Assembly: GCA_016212345.1 (NCBI GenBank) | Contig: JACRGM010000168.1 | Span: 1-8,424, forward strand | Source: Nitrospinota bacterium | GTDB lineage: Bacteria; Nitrospinota; Nitrospinia; SZUA-224 | DNA: 8,424 nt | Direction of reading: 5' to 3' | In this document: piece by piece, positions 1 through 6,587 of the stretch | How positions within the stretch are numbered: the first letter of the stretch is position 1 | Layout: each line of letters opens with the position of its first letter | Notes under the pieces: generated by a model | Databases searched by the model: none | The model's input: the letters and a program-made list of their open reading frames with translations, nothing else | What the model was told of the DNA's origin: nothing | Made by a program: the position numbers and the translations under genes

Positions 1-1624
1 AAGGCACTGCGCAGAAATAAGTTGTACATATGGCGCAGAATTTTGGTTCGTCTTCAAGGCGCACCAAAGGGCGCATATTATTAATATGTAACCTTTGGTG
101 CAACGCTGAAGACGGAACAAAAGACAAGCCAGATGTGCAAGGTATTTCTGCGTAGTGCCTAAGCCCTGTGAGGAGATTCTCTACTGATACATTCATCCTG
201 TTTAGAAAGGGACTAGGGTAGACCCCTATAAGGATGATAAGGAGTATTATTGGTACCAGTATTGCTATCTCCCTCTTTGTTAGATCCTTCAGTTTCTGGT
301 TTTCTGGATTGGATAGCTTATTAAACATAACCCGCTGGAACATCCAGAGCATATAGACTGCAGAAAAGATGACCCCTGATGTGGCAATGACTGCGTATAG
401 TATATTGAATCTGAATGTCCCTATTAATATCAGGAATTCTCCAACAAATCCGTTTAACCCTGGCAATCCTATGGAGGAGAGGGTAATGATCATAAAACAT
501 GTAGCAAATATAGGTATCTGCCTTGAAAGACCACCAAAGTCTGCAATCATCCGTGTATGTCGCCTCTCATATATCATCCCTACAATAAGGAAGAGTGCCC
601 CTGTACTAAGACCGTGGTTTATCATCTGTAGTATCCCTCCCTCCATCCCTTGGGTATTAAAGGCAAAGATACCGAGCATGACAAAACCGAGGTGGCTAAC
701 ACTAGAATATGCCACAAGTTTCTTCAGATCATCTTGGACCATTGCTACTAATGCACCATATATGATCCCTATTATTGCAAGCCATGCAATAAGTGGGACA
801 AAGTAGTGACTTGCATAAGGAAATAAAGGGAGGCTGAATCGGATAAAGCCGTAGGTACCCATCTTAAGTAATACACCTGCAAGTATAACACTACCTGCTG
901 TTGGTGCCTCTACATGGGCATCAGGGAGCCATGTATGGAATGGAAAGATCGGTACCTTTATAGCAAAGGCAAGTCCAAAGGCAAGGAAGAGCCAGAGTTG
1001 TAAGTCCCTGGGTATAGGGAGTTGATATATCTTTAGGAGGTCAAAGGTATATTCCCCTGTTGTCTTATAGTTCATGAAGTATAGGACCAGGATCGCAACA
1101 AGCATCAATACACTCCCAATCATTGTATATATAAAAAATTTTATTGCAGCATATATCCTTCGTGGCCCACCCCAGACACCTATGAGGAGGTACATAGGGA
1201 TAAGCATGACCTCCCAAAAGATATAGAAGAGGAAAAGATCCAGTGAGATAAATACCCCTATCATCCCTATCTCTAGGAAAAGCATAGAGATCATATATTC
1301 CTTTATCCTCTTGGTGATCTCCCATGATGCAAGGATTGAGATAGGGGTGAGGAATGTGGTCAATATAACCAGAAAGAGGCTTATACCATCTATTCCAACA
1401 TGATAGCTTATCCCAAAACCCCTAATCCACTCCTTATACTCTACAAATTGCATAATAGAGGTATTAGGATTAAAGTCAAAAAAGAGTTTCATAGAGATAA
1501 GGAAGTCAATGAGTGCTGTAATAAAGGCTATCCTCTTGATGAGCCCCTCATTCTCCCTATTGATAAGGAGTATCAGCCCTATCCCTATCAGAGGGATGAA
1601 TGTAATAAGTGTAAGTATGGGCAT
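1..1624 (-). CDS. nuoM: NADH-quinone oxidoreductase subunit M (proton-pumping antiporter-like subunit), 3' end off window
   Basis: Membrane-arm subunit of Complex I, one of three antiporter-like proton channels. My translation from the ATG at 1624 begins MPILTLITFIPLIGIG and stays open for 541 codons to the window edge, with no stop. Family signatures are clear: FWEVMLIPMYLLIG with the conserved Glu at about residue 138, FAIKVPIFPFHTWLPDAHVEAP with Lys223, LLKMGTYG with Lys254, and DDLKKLVAYSSVSHLG near 298-312. It starts 11 nt after nuoL, with a TAAGGG ribosome-binding site formed from the nuoL stop. The normal family C-terminus (IGVYPSPFLNRM, about residues 467-477) is followed within a dozen residues by a palindromic repeat beginning at codon 489. 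The last 53 visible codons are therefore repeat-derived and not recognisable as NuoM. The true stop lies left of the window. Identity is certain; the C-terminus is not. Confidence 0.96.
   Translation of the reverse strand, partial: MPILTLITFIPLIGIGLILLINRENEGLIKRIAFITALIDFLISMKLFFDFNPNTSIMQFVEYKEWIRGFGISYHVGIDGISLFLVILTTFLTPISILASWEITKRIKEYMISMLFLEIGMIGVFISLDLFLFYIFWEVMLIPMYLLIGVWGGPRRIYAAIKFFIYTMIGSVLMLVAILVLYFMNYKTTGEYTFDLLKIYQLPIPRDLQLWLFLAFGLAFAIKVPIFPFHTWLPDAHVEAPTAGSVILAGVLLKMGTYGFIRFSLPLFPYASHYFVPLIAWLAIIGIIYGALVAMVQDDLKKLVAYSSVSHLGFVMLGIFAFNTQGMEGGILQMINHGLSTGALFLIVGMIYERRHTRMIADFGGLSRQIPIFATCFMIITLSSIGLPGLNGFVGEFLILIGTFRFNILYAVIATSGVIFSAVYMLWMFQRVMFNKLSNPENQKLKDLTKREIAILVPIILLIILIGVYPSPFLNRMNVSVENLLTGLRHYAEIPCTSGLSFVPSSALHQRLHINNMRPLVRLEDEPKFCAICTTYFCAVP
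2..160. repeat. Long imperfect palindrome (MITE-like) in frame at the 3' end of nuoM
   Basis: An imperfect inverted repeat of about 159 bp is exactly symmetric about base 81. The centre is CATATTA-T-TAATATG (74-88). Matching blocks include AGGCACT and CGCAGAAATA near the left end against TATTTCTGCG and AGTGCCT near the right end, CGTCTTCA (49-56) against TGAAGACG (106-113), and GCACCAAAGG (61-70) against CCTTTGGTGC (92-101). Nearly all paired blocks keep the same coordinate sum (162), so there are almost no indels between the arms. It could extend left of the window. On the minus strand it adds an open frame to nuoM starting at codon 489. No transposase is encoded in it. I infer a non-autonomous palindromic mobile element; no family name can be given from sequence alone. 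Confidence 0.85.
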
Positions 1625-1635
1625 ATTAATAACCC

Positions 1636-3555
1636 TTATAAAAAGAACAGAAGCATAATAACAAGTCCTATAACCATTGAGAATGCATAATCTCGGACAT
1701 AACCTGATTGAATAATCCTCATAACCTTACTCCATTGCTCCACAAGATATGCTATTCCATTTACTATACCATCTATAACAAGATCATCAAATCCCTTCCA
1801 AAGGAGATTAGCACCATTCTTGATGGGCATAACTATCAATGCATCATAGATATCATCAATATAGTATTTATTGAGTATTACCCTGTATAGGGTCTGATAT
1901 CTCTTTGTAAAGCGTTCAGGGATGTTAGGGGAGATTACATACATCTTATATGCCAGGTATATTCCGGCTGAGGCTATTATTATTGATATCAGGATCATCC
2001 CAAGCTCTAGCTCTAGAGATACAGAATGGTGTACTGGCTCACTGACACCGTGTCCTCCGAATACTGGTGAGAGAAATCTATCTATCTTGTTCCACCCTTT
2101 TATCAATGGTATACCTACAAATCCACCTATTGTAGAGAGGATTGCCAGTATAATCAAAGGGATGGTCATATTCATAGGGGATTCATGGAGGTGTCGGGCA
2201 ACCTCCTTATCTACCCTTGACTCTCCCCAGAATGTCATGAATATCAAACGAAACATATAAAAGGCTGTTATAAATCCTCCTAAAGCACCTATACCCCACA
2301 ATAAGATATTACCCTTGGTTAAGGCCTTCCAGAGTATCTCGTCCTTACTGAAGAAGCCTGCGAATGGAGGTATCCCAGCAATGGCAAGAGAGGCGATAAG
2401 GAAGGTCCAGTATGTTGTAGGCATATCCCCTTTAAGTCCCCCCATCCTCCTCATATCCTGCTCCCCTCCAAGGGCATGGATAATGCTCCCAGAGCCCAGA
2501 AAGAGACATGCCTTAAAGAAGGCATGTGTCATAAGATGGAATATCCCTGCCCCAAATGCCCCTACCCCACATGCAAGGAACATATAACCGAGTTGGCTGA
2601 CAGTAGAATAGGCAAGCACCCTCTTTATATCGTTCTGTGCCAGTCCAATAGATCCAGCATATATTGCTGTAGCTACACCGACCCCTGCAACAACTGTCAT
2701 TGAGATCGGGGCTAACATATAGAGTACGCTGCATCTTGCCACCATATATACCCCTGCTGTAACCATGGTCGCAGCATGTATCAAGGCACTAACTGGGGTA
2801 GGCCCTTCCATTGCATCTGGAAGCCATGTATAGAGGGGGATCTGTGCTGATTTTCCAACAGCCCCAAGAAATAGTAAAAGGGTGATTGCTGTAAATGTTG
2901 CTGTGGTTATAATCCCAGCCTGCGATCCCTCTGTTGCAGAATGGAATACATCGGTAAGGTCTATTGTGCCAAATGTTACAAAGATCAGCATTATCCCTAA
3001 TATAAAACCAAAGTCCCCTATCCTGTTTACTACAAAGGCCTTTTTCCCGGCATCTGAGGCAGACCTCTTTTCAAACCAGAATCCTATAAGGAGATAGGAG
3101 CAGAGTCCCACCCCTTCCCACCCTATGAACATCAGAAGGAGGTTATTTGCAAGGACAAGGAGGAGCATGGCGAATGTAAAGAGGTTCAGATAGGAGAAGT
3201 AACGCGGATATCCTTCATCATCATGCATATACCCTATAGAATAGATATGTATCACGAGACCGATACCAGAGACTACAAGGATCATAATAGCAGAGAGTGG
3301 ATCTAACTGAAATCCTATCTCAGCCTTGAAACCCCCAGACTCTATCCATGTGTAAAGGATCTTTTCAAAGACCCTCTGTTCAGGTGTTAATTGTAGAAGG
3401 CTAAAGAGGCTTAAGACTGCAAGGACAAAGGAAAGCCCCACAACCCCACATCCAATGTAACCAACGCTATCCTTGTCTATCTTCCTCCCCAAGAGTCCGT
3501 TTATTAAAAAACCGATCAAAGGGGAGAGCGGAATCAGCCATATATAATCGAGCAT
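1636..3555 (-). CDS. nuoL: NADH-quinone oxidoreductase subunit L (distal proton-pumping subunit)
   Basis: Largest antiporter-like subunit at the far end of the Complex I membrane arm, whose long C-terminal lateral helix runs along the arm. At 639 residues it has the usual length. Visible landmarks: GWEGVGLCSYLLIGFW with Glu147, GAVGKSAQIPLYTWLPDAM with Lys235, SALIHAATMVTAGVY with His260, THAFFKACLFLGSGS with Lys348, and FFSKDEI with Lys404, which are the charged residues of the proton path. After about residue 540 comes the extended C-terminal part (YYIDDIYDALIV and following), ending in a hydrophobic terminal helix (MVIGLVIMLLFFL). The start ATG is preceded by a GAGGA ribosome-binding site that overlaps the nuoK stop, with a 10-nt intergenic gap. 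No frameshift or missing key residue is seen. Confidence 0.98.
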   Translation of the reverse strand: MLDYIWLIPLSPLIGFLINGLLGRKIDKDSVGYIGCGVVGLSFVLAVLSLFSLLQLTPEQRVFEKILYTWIESGGFKAEIGFQLDPLSAIMILVVSGIGLVIHIYSIGYMHDDEGYPRYFSYLNLFTFAMLLLVLANNLLLMFIGWEGVGLCSYLLIGFWFEKRSASDAGKKAFVVNRIGDFGFILGIMLIFVTFGTIDLTDVFHSATEGSQAGIITTATFTAITLLLFLGAVGKSAQIPLYTWLPDAMEGPTPVSALIHAATMVTAGVYMVARCSVLYMLAPISMTVVAGVGVATAIYAGSIGLAQNDIKRVLAYSTVSQLGYMFLACGVGAFGAGIFHLMTHAFFKACLFLGSGSIIHALGGEQDMRRMGGLKGDMPTTYWTFLIASLAIAGIPPFAGFFSKDEILWKALTKGNILLWGIGALGGFITAFYMFRLIFMTFWGESRVDKEVARHLHESPMNMTIPLIILAILSTIGGFVGIPLIKGWNKIDRFLSPVFGGHGVSEPVHHSVSLELELGMILISIIIASAGIYLAYKMYVISPNIPERFTKRYQTLYRVILNKYYIDDIYDALIVMPIKNGANLLWKGFDDLVIDGIVNGIAYLVEQWSKVMRIIQSGYVRDYAFSMVIGLVIMLLFFL

Positions 3556-3565
3556 CTCAACATCC

Positions 3566-3868
3566 TCACCACTTCATAAGATTTATCTCATCCACATTGA
3601 CTGTTGGTTTGTTCCTGAATACAGATATGATTATTGCTAGACCAACAGCAGCCTCAGCAGCAGCAACGGTCATCACCATAAATGCAAATATATGTCCATC
3701 TATATTATTTAGAAATCTTGAGAATGCAATAAAGGTAAGATTTACTCCATTCAGCATCAACTCTATAGACATAAATATTATGATGGCATTCCTCCTTATG
3801 ATGACGCCCATCATCCCTATGGTAAATAATATCGCACTCAATACCAAGTAATGTGATAATGGAACCAT
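3566..3868 (-). CDS. nuoK: NADH-quinone oxidoreductase subunit K
   Basis: Small membrane subunit of Complex I (mitochondrial ND4L homologue) with three transmembrane helices, helping to link the quinone site to the antiporter-like pumps. At 100 residues it is the standard length. The two conserved membrane glutamates are present: Glu36 in MSIELMLNGVNL and Glu72 in TVAAAEAAVGLAI. The ATG at 3868 has a GAGAGG ribosome-binding site at 3874-3879 (5-nt spacing). It is followed 10 nt later by nuoL. Upstream it is separated from nuoJ by a 575-nt stretch carrying genes on the other strand, which is unusual because nuoJ and nuoK are normally adjacent. Transcription from nuoJ must cross that stretch, or nuoK must have its own promoter there. 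Confidence 0.97.
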   Translation of the reverse strand: MVPLSHYLVLSAILFTIGMMGVIIRRNAIIIFMSIELMLNGVNLTFIAFSRFLNNIDGHIFAFMVMTVAAAEAAVGLAIIISVFRNKPTVNVDEINLMKW

Positions 3869-3873
3869 ACTAA

Positions 3874-3879
3874 CCTCTC
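3874..3879 (-). promoter_or_regulatory. Ribosome-binding site of nuoK
   Basis: GAGAGG on the minus strand, five bases before the nuoK ATG. It lies on the nuoK side of the 8-bp direct repeat, so it would have survived insertion of the neighbouring DNA unchanged. Confidence 0.6.
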
Positions 3880-3948
3880 AAATAAGGTCATCCTTTAGCT
3901 AAAAACATGTTAGGTTTTATAATTTAACATAGAAAGGAAGGTATTACA

Positions 3949-3976
3949 ACGAAATTTTATACACGAAATTTTATAC
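3949..3976. repeat. Perfect 14-bp tandem duplication
   Basis: ACGAAATTTTATAC occurs twice in direct succession (3949-3962 and 3963-3976). On the minus strand each copy contains TATAAA, a -10-like hexamer facing nuoK, but no good -35 partner is visible at the right distance. Promoter function is therefore unproven. Confidence 0.8.
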
Positions 3977-4031
3977 AATAGGTATTAGCCCATGTAATAC
4001 AGATATCACAAGTGATGAGCGCCACTCCCAA

Positions 4032-4046
4032 TTTTGTTTGACAAAA
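4032..4046. promoter_or_regulatory. Small palindrome overlapping the -35 box (candidate operator)
   Basis: TTTTGT-TTG-ACAAAA is a 6-bp perfect inverted repeat with a 3-nt centre. It contains the TTGACA element of the promoter that follows. A protein bound here would block the -35 region. The site is short and AT-rich, so it could be chance. Confidence 0.3.
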
Positions 4047-4066
4047 CATGAAAAAAGTAGGATAAT
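4038..4066 (+). promoter_or_regulatory. Sigma70-type promoter for the small membrane-protein genes
   Basis: TTGACA (4038-4043), a 17-nt spacer, then GATAAT (4061-4066): a perfect -35 and a five-of-six -10 at ideal spacing, pointing at the plus-strand genes. The predicted transcription start, about 4072-4074, falls almost on the ATG at 4076. The message would thus be leaderless or nearly so, which fits the absence of a ribosome-binding site before that gene. Confidence 0.6.
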
Positions 4067-4075
4067 TAAAATTAG

Positions 4076-4264
4076 ATGAAACACGAAGATAGAAGAAAAG
4101 AAGCAGGAAAAATGTTCATTGATATTGCTAAATATATTATTACAGTAGGAATTATAGGAAATTTTCTTTCTGAGAAAATGCCTCTTGGTGCTGCAATTGC
4201 AATCTTTACGGTTGCTATAATATCTTTTATTATTGGTTTTTATACTATTCCGCCAAAAAAGTAG
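4076..4264 (+). CDS. Small two-helix membrane protein of unknown function
   Basis: A 62-residue protein starting MKHEDRRKEAGKMFIDIAKY, with a charged amphipathic N-terminus, a hydrophobic segment at about residues 17-33, a short SEKMP turn, a second hydrophobic segment at about 37-57, and the C-terminal tail YTIPPKK. The layout (basic head, two helices, GFYTIPPKK ending) resembles small uncharacterised membrane proteins annotated with DUF names in Bacteroidota; I do not assign a family. It is transcribed opposite to the nuo operon, with a near-consensus promoter immediately upstream. Isoleucine codons are mainly ATT (9 of 13), and AGA and GGA are used where nuo genes prefer AGG and GGG, suggesting different ancestry. 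No Shine-Dalgarno lies at normal distance. That it is a real gene rests on the promoter, the protein-like composition and the well-spaced downstream gene. Confidence 0.7.
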   Translation: MKHEDRRKEAGKMFIDIAKYIITVGIIGNFLSEKMPLGAAIAIFTVAIISFIIGFYTIPPKK

Positions 4265-4270
4265 AGGAGA
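4265..4270 (+). promoter_or_regulatory. Ribosome-binding site of the 33-residue gene
   Basis: AGGAGA directly follows the TAG stop of the upstream small gene, with three bases to the next ATG (about 4 nt from the AGGAG core). Its strength is the main reason to believe the very short downstream frame is translated. Confidence 0.65.
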
Positions 4271-4273
4271 TAA

Positions 4274-4375
4274 ATGAACCTTTATATTATACTCGCTGCG
4301 GTTATAGTTATAGCTATCTTTGCTTTTATCATTTCTTACAGGGAAGACCACCCTAAAAAAAAAGAACATAGTTGA
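4274..4375 (+). CDS. Very small single-helix membrane protein, unknown function
   Basis: A 33-codon frame: MNLYIILAAVIVIAIFAFII is one uninterrupted transmembrane helix, followed by a short charged tail, SYREDHPKKKEHS. It starts nine bases after the stop of the 62-residue gene, behind a good AGGAG site, so the two probably form a bicistronic unit of small membrane proteins. The hydrophobic head and polar charged tail are what a genuine small protein would show; random AT-rich DNA could give the helix but less readily the well-placed ribosome-binding site. I do not recognise the family. No clear terminator hairpin follows: the bases from 4376 to the end of nuoJ are unstructured as far as I can see. 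Confidence 0.6.
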   Translation: MNLYIILAAVIVIAIFAFIISYREDHPKKKEHS

Positions 4376-4443
4376 GACTCTATAATTATTTTCTTTCCCA
4401 TGAGCTTAGGCATCGGTTCATACTTCCTGTCAAAACCTTGATC

Positions 4444-4953
4444 TTATCCTTTATTGATCTTCATCTTTGCCAGTATCACAGCACCTATTATTGCAGATAA
4501 AAGTAATATTGATGTCACCTCAAATGGGAGGAGAAAATCGGTAAAGAGTCTCCTCCCCACTACCTTGGTTGTCCCAAAATCCTCAGTAACCTGAGTGGCC
4601 ATAGGGAGTATAGATCCTTTAAATATCCCTGGGATCTTAATAACACAGTAGCCCACAAGAAGGATCCCTATAAAGGATACTAATAACTTCTTCCATGTCA
4701 TGGGAGGCCATTTCTCTCCTTGAAGATTGAGGAGCATTATCACGAATACAAAGAGTACCATAATTGCCCCTGCATATACCATGATCTGGATTACTGCCAT
4801 AAAATGTGCATTAAGAAGGACAAATATGCCCGCAAGAAAGACCATTGTAAGTATAAGGTGCAAGGCTGACGCAACAGGGTTTCTATGGATTACCGTCACT
4901 ATAGCGGTTACAACAGCCCCTACCCCAAGTATATAAAAGGCTAATATTTCCAT
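4444..4953 (-). CDS. nuoJ: NADH-quinone oxidoreductase subunit J
   Basis: Membrane subunit of Complex I (ND6 homologue) with about five transmembrane helices, lying between NuoH and the pumping modules. At 169 residues it is of normal length. The most conserved part is the third helix, VIQIMVYAGAIMVLFVFVIM (about residues 54-73), whose pi-bulge region couples quinone chemistry to proton pumping in solved structures. The protein ends VILAKMKINKG, a natural family C-terminus, so the DNA inserted after it has not damaged it. The ATG at 4953 overlaps the end of nuoI by 13 nt in another frame, implying translational coupling. Confidence 0.97.
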   Translation of the reverse strand: MEILAFYILGVGAVVTAIVTVIHRNPVASALHLILTMVFLAGIFVLLNAHFMAVIQIMVYAGAIMVLFVFVIMLLNLQGEKWPPMTWKKLLVSFIGILLVGYCVIKIPGIFKGSILPMATQVTEDFGTTKVVGRRLFTDFLLPFEVTSILLLSAIIGAVILAKMKINKG

Positions 4954-5468
4954 CTGGCAAATGCCCCCCTTACAAATCCCTGTCTCATCCTTAGATCCTT
5001 CTCTGGGACCAAGAGATCCTCTTTCTTATAGAGGATCTCTTTTCTATTGTAATTAGCGATCTCAATATCCTGACTCATAAGTATCGCCTCTTTTGGACAG
5101 ACCTCTTCGCAGAATCCACAGACAATACACCTAGCTTGGTCAATAGTGAAGCCCTCTGGATATCTCTCTTTACTAAGTTTTGTCTCTCCTGGCTGGATAG
5201 AGATACAGAGTGCAGGACACATCTTCTCACACAGCCCACAGGCAACACACTTCTCAACACCGTTATCGCCTAATACCAGTACTGGCCTCCCTCTATAGGC
5301 ATCTGGGTATTTCACCCTCTCCTCAGGATAATATAGAGTGAATATCTTCCGCTCGTTATTAAACAAGATATGGGGAATAAACCCTAGTAGATTTATAAAG
5401 AAATGACAGGAGGTAATAGCAATACCCCTCAGGATTTCAGGGATATAGATCCTTTCCCAAAATGTCAT
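4941..5468 (-). CDS. nuoI: NADH-quinone oxidoreductase subunit I (two [4Fe-4S] ferredoxin-like)
   Basis: Peripheral-arm subunit that holds clusters N6a and N6b and passes electrons toward N2 near the quinone site. Both motifs are intact: CVACGLCEKMCP (Cys74, 77, 80, 84 counted from the chosen start) and CIVCGFCEEVCP (Cys114, 117, 120, 124). An N-terminal amphipathic/hydrophobic stretch (PEILRGIAITSCHFFINLLG) anchors it to the membrane. I choose the ATG at 5468 (MTFWERIYIPEILRG, 175 residues) because family similarity begins there and AGGGGA lies just upstream. The alternative ATG at 5507 overlaps the nuoH stop as TAATG (188 residues). An earlier ATG at 5576 lies inside nuoH and adds residues unlike the family. 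Confidence 0.93.
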   Translation of the reverse strand: MTFWERIYIPEILRGIAITSCHFFINLLGFIPHILFNNERKIFTLYYPEERVKYPDAYRGRPVLVLGDNGVEKCVACGLCEKMCPALCISIQPGETKLSKERYPEGFTIDQARCIVCGFCEEVCPKEAILMSQDIEIANYNRKEILYKKEDLLVPEKDLRMRQGFVRGAFARWKY

Positions 5469-5506
5469 CTTCCCCTTTCTCTTTATCTTTAGTATACCGA
5501 TTGCCA

Positions 5507-6577
5507 TTATGTTAGTAATATAACAATCCCTGTTACCAATATATTCAATAACGATAATGGAAGTAATATCTTCCATCCCAGTTTCATAATTTGATCATAA
5601 CGAAATCTGGGGACTGTCCACCGTATGGTCATCTGTAGCCAGATAAAGAATATGACCTTTGTAAAAAAGACCCCAATATGTATAATCATTGTGATAATAT
5701 TTGCCAATGTATCACCTAATAAAAGGCTGAAGAAAGAGATTAGGGCATTTGTGGAGATAAAGGGGATATGCCATCCACCAAAGAAGAGGGTTGTTACTAT
5801 CCCGCTTATAGTAATGATCTCTATATACTCTGCCATATAGAACATTATGAACTTCATACCACTATATTCCAAAAAGTATCCTGCTACAATCTCTGACTCC
5901 CCTTCTGCCACATCAAAGGGGATCCTCTTATTCTCTGCTAAAGCTGATGTAAGGAACATAAAGAATCCGAGTGGCTGTAAGAATATACCCCATTTAAAGA
6001 ACTCTTCTTGACCTGCACCTATCTCTGTTAGCTTGAGGGATCCATAGACCATAAATACCCCTATAACAGTCAATCCCATGGCGACCTCATAAGAGATCAT
6101 CTGGGCAGATGCCCTTAATGCCCCAAGGAGGGACCAGTTGTTATTGGATGCCCATCCAGCTATGACAGGACCATAGATGGCAAGGGATGCAAAGGCAAAT
6201 ATGTAAAGGAGACCTACATCGAGATCTGCGATTACAAGGCTGATCTTTCTCCCGTTTATGATATATTCTCCGCCAAAGGGTATTACAGCAAAGGCGATCA
6301 AGGGAGGGACAAGGGATATAAAAGGGGCAATAGTGTGCATGATCTTATTTGCCCCTTGTGGGATAAAGTCCTCCTTTGTTATCAACTTTATGGCATCAGC
6401 TAATGGGTGAAAGAGCCCTATCAGTGTAAACCCGAATATATCTGCCCTATTAGCACCGATCCTGTCTTGCATAAGGGCACTCTGTTTCCTCTCAACCCAT
6501 CCAAGTATAGGCGCAAAGACCCCCATTGTAAGGGTAAAGATAAATAGTATCTTTGTAAGATCAATTATTAAATTCAT
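5507..6577 (-). CDS. nuoH: NADH-quinone oxidoreductase subunit H (quinone-site membrane subunit)
   Basis: ND1 homologue that joins the peripheral and membrane arms and forms much of the quinone chamber. At 356 residues with about eight helices it is slightly longer than average but typical. Conserved landmarks: WVERKQSALMQDRIGANRAD (about residues 27-46), a quinone-site loop; GALRASAQMISYEVAMGL with Glu164; and FDVAEGESEIVAGYFLEYSG (221-240), with the acidic cluster Glu225/227/229 and Glu237 that lines the entry of the proton path. The C-terminal WTVPRFRYDQIMKLGWKILLPL is also family-like. It begins 10 nt after nuoG without a strong Shine-Dalgarno (GTGAAAG is the best candidate), and its stop touches one of the possible nuoI starts. 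Confidence 0.97.
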   Translation of the reverse strand: MNLIIDLTKILFIFTLTMGVFAPILGWVERKQSALMQDRIGANRADIFGFTLIGLFHPLADAIKLITKEDFIPQGANKIMHTIAPFISLVPPLIAFAVIPFGGEYIINGRKISLVIADLDVGLLYIFAFASLAIYGPVIAGWASNNNWSLLGALRASAQMISYEVAMGLTVIGVFMVYGSLKLTEIGAGQEEFFKWGIFLQPLGFFMFLTSALAENKRIPFDVAEGESEIVAGYFLEYSGMKFIMFYMAEYIEIITISGIVTTLFFGGWHIPFISTNALISFFSLLLGDTLANIITMIIHIGVFFTKVIFFIWLQMTIRWTVPRFRYDQIMKLGWKILLPLSLLNILVTGIVILLT

Positions 6578-6587
6578 TTGACTTTCA

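Larger units (their letters stand above)
3898..4445. mobile_element. Possible inserted segment between nuoJ and nuoK
   Basis: This 548-nt block lies between two copies of an 8-bp direct repeat, TAAAGGAT on the minus strand (plus-strand positions 3890-3897 and 4446-4453). Deleting the block with one repeat copy would make nuoJ end AAT-AAA-GGA-TGA, keeping the same final residues, and place nuoK 19 nt downstream: normal nuo spacing. The block carries two small plus-strand genes with their own promoter, and its codon use (ATT, GGA, AGA) differs from that of the nuo genes. I see no transposase and no convincing terminal inverted repeats. The direct repeat also resembles a Shine-Dalgarno sequence, so chance is possible. 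The insertion reading is inference. Confidence 0.45.

Noticed and set aside
369..806. Plus-strand frame of 145 codons opposite nuoM
   Set aside because: It is the complement of the well-conserved nuoM frame, with low-complexity Ile/Pro/Ser content and no independent signal.
3907..3930. Inverted repeat ATGTTA...TAACAT upstream of nuoK as an operator
   Set aside because: Only six AT-rich base pairs separated by 12 nt; expected by chance in such DNA.
3971..4369. Minus-strand open frame of 132 codons spanning the nuoJ-nuoK interruption
   Set aside because: It lies antisense to the two small membrane-protein genes, its composition (strings of Phe, Asn, Tyr, Ser, Lys) is what the complement of AT-rich coding DNA gives, and no ribosome-binding site is apparent.
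3876..4443. CRISPR array, tRNA or riboswitch in the interruption
   Set aside because: There are no regularly spaced repeats, no cloverleaf and no recognisable aptamer; the only repetition is the 14-bp tandem pair.
5469..5576. N-terminal extension of NuoI to the ATG at 5576
   Set aside because: The extra residues fall within the end of nuoH, do not resemble the family, and a later ATG has a better ribosome-binding site and family-like N-terminus.
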